Shown here piece by piece: positions 59,653-64,000 of a stretch of DNA of 64,000 bases. The notes beneath the pieces were generated by a model that had not been told where the DNA came from, did not search any database, and saw nothing but the letters and a program-made list of their open reading frames with translations. Positions within the stretch are counted from its first letter, which is position 1. Each line of letters begins with the position of its first letter. The DNA comes from Variovorax sp. 770b2 (GTDB taxonomy: Bacteria > Pseudomonadota > Gammaproteobacteria > Burkholderiales > Burkholderiaceae_C): assembly GCF_900115685.1 (NCBI RefSeq), contig NZ_FOXJ01000011.1, positions 1 through 64,000 on the forward strand, in the 5' to 3' direction. The translations under genes were made by a program, and so were the position numbers.

Positions 59653-62600
59653 GCTTGGGTTCCTCCACGATGCCGGCGGCTTCTGCATGCCGCTTGTCGG
59701 CCTCATGCTGGCGCGCACTGCCCTTGAACAGGGTGCGCACGACGACGAAGAACACCGGCACGAAAATCACGGCGAGCGCCGTACCGGTCACCATGCCGCC
59801 GAGCACGCCGGTGCCGATGGCGCGCTGGCTGGCCGAGCCGGCGCCCGAGGCGATCACCAGCGGCACCACGCCCAGGCCAAAGGCCAGCGAGGTCATCACG
59901 ATCGGCCGGAATCGCAGGTGGGCCGCGGCCAGCGCCGATTCGACGATGCCCTTGCCCTGTGCCTGCAGGTCCTTGGCGAACTCGATGATCAGAATCGCGT
60001 TCTTCGCCGAGAGGCCGATGATCGTGATCAGCCCCACCTGGAAGTACACGTCGTTCGAATAGGAGCGCAGCATGGTTGCCAGCAGCACGCCCAGCACACC
60101 GAGCGGCACCACCAGGATCACCGACAGCGGGATCGACCAGCTCTCGTACAGCGCGGCCAGGCACAGGAACACCGCCAGGATCGCGAAGCCGTACAGGACG
60201 ATGGCCTGCGAACCCGCGAGCTTTTCCTCGCGCGACTGGCCGGTCCATTCGAAGCCGAAGCCTTGCGGCAGCTGCGCGGCGAGCTTTTCCATCTCGGCCA
60301 TGGCGGCACCCGTGCTGAAGCCCGCCGCGGCAGAGCCGCTGATGCGGATCGCCGGGTAGCCGTTGTAGCGCACCGTCTGCGTGGCGCCCGTGACCCACTT
60401 GGTGGTCGCGAAGGCCGACAGCGGCACCGGTTGGCCCTGCGTGTTGCTGGCGTTCAGCCGGAGCAGGTCGTCGGGCTGCATGCGGGCCGGTGCATCGGCC
60501 TGCACCACCACGCGCTGCAGGCGGCCGCGGTTCGGGAAGTCGTTGATGTAGCTGGAGCCCAGGCCCGTGGAGAGCGTCGCATTGATCGCGTCGAAGGTCA
60601 CGCCCAGCGCGCTGGCCTTTTCGCGGTCGATGTCGATCTGCAGCTGCGGCGCGTCTTCCAGGCCGTCGGGGCGAACCTGCGACAGGATCTTGCTCTGCCC
60701 GGCCATGCCCAGCAACTGGTTGCGTGCGTTGATCAGCGCCTCGTGGCCTGCGCCCGAGCGATCCTGCAGCCGGAAGCTGAAGCCGCTGGCGTTGCCCAGT
60801 TCGGGAATGGGCGGGGGGCTCAGCGGGTAGATGAAGGCGTCGCGGATGCCCGAGAGCGCACCGAAGGCACGGCCGGCCAGCGCGCTGGCCGAGTGGGCCG
60901 GGTCCTTGCGTTCTGCCCAGTCCTTCAGCGTCACGAAGGCAAGGCCCGCGTTCTGGCCCTGGCCCGAGAAGCTGAAGCCCATCACACCCACCATGCTCTG
61001 CACTTCGGGCTGCTTCAGGATGAAGCCTTCGACCTGCTGCATGACCGCCAGCGCACGCTCTTGCGTCGCGCCCGGGGGCAGCTGCACGTTCACGATGATG
61101 TTGCCCTGGTCTTCTTCCGGCAGGAACGAGCTGGGCAGGTGCGTGTAGGTGTAGGCCACCGCGCCGATGATCGCCACGTAGATGATCAGGTAGCGCGCGG
61201 CGCGGCGCAGGATGCGCGCGACGATGCTTTCATAGCCCTTGGCCGTGCGCGAGAAACCGCGGTTGAACCAGCCGAAGAAGCCGCGCTTCTCGTGGTGGTG
61301 GCCGGCTTCCACGGGCTTGAGCAGCGTGGCGCACAGCGCCGGCGTGAGCGACAGCGCCATGAAGGCCGAGAAGGCGATCGAGGTCACCATCACCGCCGAG
61401 AACTGGCGGTAGATGTTGCCGGTCGAGCCGGCGAAGAACGCGAGCGGCACGAACACCGAGATCAGCACCACCGTCACGCCGATGATGGCGCCGGAGATCT
61501 GCTTCATGGCCTTGCGCGTGGCTTCCAGCGGCGAGAGCCCCTCTTCGCTCATGATGCGCTCGACGTTCTCCACCACCACGATGGCATCGTCCACCACGAT
61601 GCCGATCACCAGCACCATGCCGAACATGGTCAGCACGTTGATCGAGAAGCCCAGTGCGAGCAGCGAAGCAAACGTGCCCAGGAGCGCGATCGGCACCACG
61701 ATGGTCGGGATGATCGTGTAGCGCCAGTTCTGCAGGAACAGGAACATCACCACGAACACCAGAGCCACGGCTTCCAGCAGCGTCTTGACCACTTCGGTGA
61801 TGGAGATCTGCACGAAGCGCGAGCTGTCGTACGGAATGTTCCACTTCACGCCCGGCGGGAAGAAGCGCTCCAGCTCGGCCATCTTGGCGCGGATCGCCTT
61901 GGCCGATTGCAGTGCGTTGCCGTTGGGGGTCGGCTGGACGCCGATACCGACCGCGGGCACGCCGTTCAGGCGGGCCGAGGTGGCATACGACTGGCCGCCG
62001 AGTTCGACGCGCGCGACGTCTTTCAGCCGCACGGCCGAGCCATCGGTGTTGGCGCGCAGCACGATGTTCTTGAACTGCTCCACGTTGGCGAGCTGGCCGT
62101 TCACCACCACGGTCGCCGCGATGGCTTGGCCGGGAATGTTGGGCAGGTCGCCGATGGTGCCGGAGGACACCTGGGCGTTCTGCGCGCGGATCGCGTTGTT
62201 CACGTCGGTGGGCGACAGGTTGAAGCCCTGCAGCTTGGCCGGATCGATCCACACGCGCATGGCGTTCTCGGTGCCGAACAGCTGGGCCTGGCCCACGCCC
62301 ACGACACGCTGCAGCTCGGGCAGGATATTGCGCGAGGCGTAGTCGCCGAGCGCGACCGGGTCGAAGGCGGGATTGTCCGAAGACAGCATCGCGAACAGCA
62401 GGAAGTTGTTGCGCGACTTGTCCACGCGCACGCCCTGCTGCGTCACCGCGGCCGGCAGGCGCGGCGTGGCGCGGGAGAGCCGGTTCTGCACGTCCACCTG
62501 CGCGAGGTCGTCGTTGGTGCCGGCCTCGAAGCTGATCGTGATGGAGCCGGTACCGTCGGCCTGGGCCACCGATTCCATGTAGATCAGGCCCGGCGAGCCG

Positions 62601-62809
62601 TTCATTTCGCGCTCGATGACGGACAGCACGCTGTCCTCCAGCGTCTGGGCCGAGGCGCCGGGGTAGGCGACGTTGATCACGATGGCCGGAGGGGCCACCG
62701 GCGGGTACTGCGAGATCGGCAGCTGGGTGATTGCCACGCCGCCCATCACCAGGATGAACAGCGCGATCACCCAGGCAAAGATCGGTCGGTCGATAAAGAA
62801 TTTGGCCAT
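59645..62809 (-). CDS. RND multidrug efflux pump, HAE1 family
   Basis: The 1054-residue inner-membrane proton antiporter is of AcrB/MexB type. Features are FFIDRPIFAWVIALFIL at the start, IVVDDAIVVVENVERI with the paired Asp of TM4, and 12 membrane helices with two large periplasmic loops. Full length. Third component order (adaptor, pump, outer membrane factor) as in mexAB-oprM. It exports hydrophobic drugs; specificity not readable. Confidence 0.96.
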   Translation of the reverse strand: MAKFFIDRPIFAWVIALFILVMGGVAITQLPISQYPPVAPPAIVINVAYPGASAQTLEDSVLSVIEREMNGSPGLIYMESVAQADGTGSITISFEAGTNDDLAQVDVQNRLSRATPRLPAAVTQQGVRVDKSRNNFLLFAMLSSDNPAFDPVALGDYASRNILPELQRVVGVGQAQLFGTENAMRVWIDPAKLQGFNLSPTDVNNAIRAQNAQVSSGTIGDLPNIPGQAIAATVVVNGQLANVEQFKNIVLRANTDGSAVRLKDVARVELGGQSYATSARLNGVPAVGIGVQPTPNGNALQSAKAIRAKMAELERFFPPGVKWNIPYDSSRFVQISITEVVKTLLEAVALVFVVMFLFLQNWRYTIIPTIVVPIALLGTFASLLALGFSINVLTMFGMVLVIGIVVDDAIVVVENVERIMSEEGLSPLEATRKAMKQISGAIIGVTVVLISVFVPLAFFAGSTGNIYRQFSAVMVTSIAFSAFMALSLTPALCATLLKPVEAGHHHEKRGFFGWFNRGFSRTAKGYESIVARILRRAARYLIIYVAIIGAVAYTYTHLPSSFLPEEDQGNIIVNVQLPPGATQERALAVMQQVEGFILKQPEVQSMVGVMGFSFSGQGQNAGLAFVTLKDWAERKDPAHSASALAGRAFGALSGIRDAFIYPLSPPPIPELGNASGFSFRLQDRSGAGHEALINARNQLLGMAGQSKILSQVRPDGLEDAPQLQIDIDREKASALGVTFDAINATLSTGLGSSYINDFPNRGRLQRVVVQADAPARMQPDDLLRLNASNTQGQPVPLSAFATTKWVTGATQTVRYNGYPAIRISGSAAAGFSTGAAMAEMEKLAAQLPQGFGFEWTGQSREEKLAGSQAIVLYGFAILAVFLCLAALYESWSIPLSVILVVPLGVLGVLLATMLRSYSNDVYFQVGLITIIGLSAKNAILIIEFAKDLQAQGKGIVESALAAAHLRFRPIVMTSLAFGLGVVPLVIASGAGSASQRAIGTGVLGGMVTGTALAVIFVPVFFVVVRTLFKGSARQHEADKRHAEAAGIVEEPKHD

Positions 62810-62824
62810 GCGGCGCGCTCCTGA

Positions 62825-64000
62825 TTACTTCTTCTCGGCCGGCGCGGAAGCCTGGCCGTTCGCGGCGGGGGCTGCCGCGGGTGCGGCGGCCGGTGCCGCT
62901 GCAGCCGGCGCGGCTGCGGGGGCGGCGCCCGGTGCAGGTGCTGCGGGAGCAGGGGCTGCGTTCGGGTCCGGCTTCTTCCACGGCACGGCCTTCACGGGCG
63001 TTCCGGGCGGCATCATCTGCAGCTTCTGGAAGCCGTCGACCATCACCTGTTCGCCGGACTTCAGGCCGTCCAGCACCACCCACTGGTTGTCCTTGGCGGC
63101 GCTGATCTTGACGGTGCGCTTGCTGATCTTGCCGTCCTTGTCGACCACCGAGACGGTGTCGCCCTGCTGGGTGCGGGTGACGGCCTGCTGCGGCAGCGTG
63201 ATCGCGTTGGTGGCCTGGGCCTGCTCGAGCTTCACGCGCACATAGAGACCTGGCAGCAGTTCGCCCTTGGGGTTGGGCACTTCGGCGCGCAGCGTGACCT
63301 GGCCGGTGGTCGAATCCACCGTGAGGTCGGAAAACAGCAGCTTGCCGGGCAGCGGGTAGTCGCTGCCGTCTTCCAGCACGACGCTCACGCTGGCGGCCTC
63401 TTCGCCGCCCGCGCGCTTGTACTGGCCGGCGGCCAGCGCGCGGCGCAGCTTCAGCACGTCGGAGGCCGACTGCGTGAAGTTCACGTACACCGGGTTGATC
63501 TGCTGCACCACGGCCAGCTCGGTGGCGTCGCCCTGGCCCACCAGCGCGCCTTCGGTCACGAGGGCGCGGCCGATGCGGCCCGCGATGGGCGAGGTCACGT
63601 CGGCGTAGCCGAGGTTGATCTTGGCGGTCGTCACTGCGGCACGGCCCGAGGCCACGTCGGCTTCGGCGGTCTTCTGCGAGGCGACGGCGGTGGCGTATTC
63701 CTGTTTGCTGACGGCGTTGGCTTCGACCAGCGGCTTGTAGCGGTCGGCCAGCGCCTTGGCCTGCACGGCGTTGGCTTCGGCGCGGGCCAGCGTGGCCTGG
63801 GCGTTCTGCGAAGCGGCCACCAGCGGTGCCGGATCGATGCGGAACAGGAGCTGGCCGGCCTTCACGTCGCTGCCTTCGCGGAACTCGCGCTTGAGCAGGA
63901 TGCCCGAGGCCCGCGCGCGGACCTGTGCGATGCGCGAGGCTTCCAGGCGGCCCGGCAGTTCGGTCACGAGGCCGACATCGGTCGGCGTGGCCACGACAAC
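62825..64000 (-). CDS. RND efflux periplasmic adaptor, 5' end outside window
   Basis: At least 392 residues are present; the frame is open to the window end, so the N terminus and signal are missing. Membrane fusion protein features are the lipoyl-type halves (RASGILLKREFREGSDVKAG and ADVTSPIAGRIGRALVTEGA), an alpha hairpin between them and a beta-barrel. The last 50 residues are Ala/Pro-rich low complexity ending ASAPAEKK. It links pump and outer membrane factor. 15 bp before the pump start. Confidence 0.94.
   Translation of the reverse strand, partial: VVVATPTDVGLVTELPGRLEASRIAQVRARASGILLKREFREGSDVKAGQLLFRIDPAPLVAASQNAQATLARAEANAVQAKALADRYKPLVEANAVSKQEYATAVASQKTAEADVASGRAAVTTAKINLGYADVTSPIAGRIGRALVTEGALVGQGDATELAVVQQINPVYVNFTQSASDVLKLRRALAAGQYKRAGGEEAASVSVVLEDGSDYPLPGKLLFSDLTVDSTTGQVTLRAEVPNPKGELLPGLYVRVKLEQAQATNAITLPQQAVTRTQQGDTVSVVDKDGKISKRTVKISAAKDNQWVVLDGLKSGEQVMVDGFQKLQMMPPGTPVKAVPWKKPDPNAAPAPAAPAPGAAPAAAPAAAAPAAAPAAAPAANGQASAPAEKK

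Noticed and set aside
59630-62824. A 1064-codon open frame on the plus strand opposite the RND pump
   Set aside because: It mirrors a certain pump gene in GC-rich DNA; its product is His/Arg/Asp-rich without any fold signal and has no ribosome binding site. It is a codon-bias shadow.

Overview
The window looks like a chromosomal segment of a high-GC betaproteobacterium of the Comamonadaceae, most like Variovorax. This is inferred from the protein sequences, the atpIBEFHAGDC order, the lipA-lipB-ybeD-dat block, the rut pyrimidine operon and the intergenic repeats. No rRNA or tRNA gene, prophage, IS element or CRISPR array was seen.

Layout. (1) 1-14810, plus strand: an orphan type VI secretion (T6SS) vgrG/effector island with no structural tss genes. 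It holds a vgrG whose 5' end lies outside the window, a DUF4123 adaptor, a large VasX/BTH_I2691-like membrane effector, a second vgrG with a C-terminal transthyretin-like extension, a VRR-NUC nuclease effector with a DUF3396 immunity protein, a PoNe-like DNase effector with a PoNi immunity protein, and a small orphan with a lipoprotein. A 52-53 residue tail cassette occurs three times among these genes. (2) 14864-17773, minus strand: lipA, lipB, ybeD-like and a D-amino acid aminotransferase. (3) 17931-25707: the complete ATP synthase operon, with a small Pro/Ala-rich lipoprotein gene between atpG and atpD, closed by a strong terminator. (4) 25902-31933: a ROK regulator, a ribose-type sugar ABC transporter and a Gfo/Idh/MocA oxidoreductase. 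(5) 31983-33259: a PAP2 phosphatase and a DUF3617 protein. (6) 33322-39899: a DNA-repair cluster (MBL exonuclease, ATP-dependent ligase, Lhr-like helicase, metallophosphoesterase) with trxC inserted on the opposite strand. (7) 40014-42155, minus: lemA and two TPM-domain genes. (8) 42960-55091: a nucleobase island. The rutABCDEF operon reads leftward from 55091. A seven-gene operon (2OG-Fe(II) oxygenase, VOC protein, BMP-type nucleoside ABC transporter, cysteine hydrolase) reads leftward from 49870. A RutR-type regulator gene lies between them. Two almost identical RutR-like palindromes lie upstream of the two operons. (9) 55308-57395: a SnoaL-like protein, a YheT-type hydrolase and a conserved unknown. 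(10) 57473-64000, minus: a membrane-anchored cytochrome c, then an RND efflux system (outer membrane factor, pump, and an adaptor cut by the window end).

The two most interesting regions are the T6SS island, with its repeated tail cassette on unrelated immunity proteins, and the apparent RutR regulon. The latter joins pyrimidine ring cleavage to an uncharacterised oxygenase and nucleoside-transport operon, and no rutG permease gene is present. Functions are assigned by reading motifs and family features; no database search was run.
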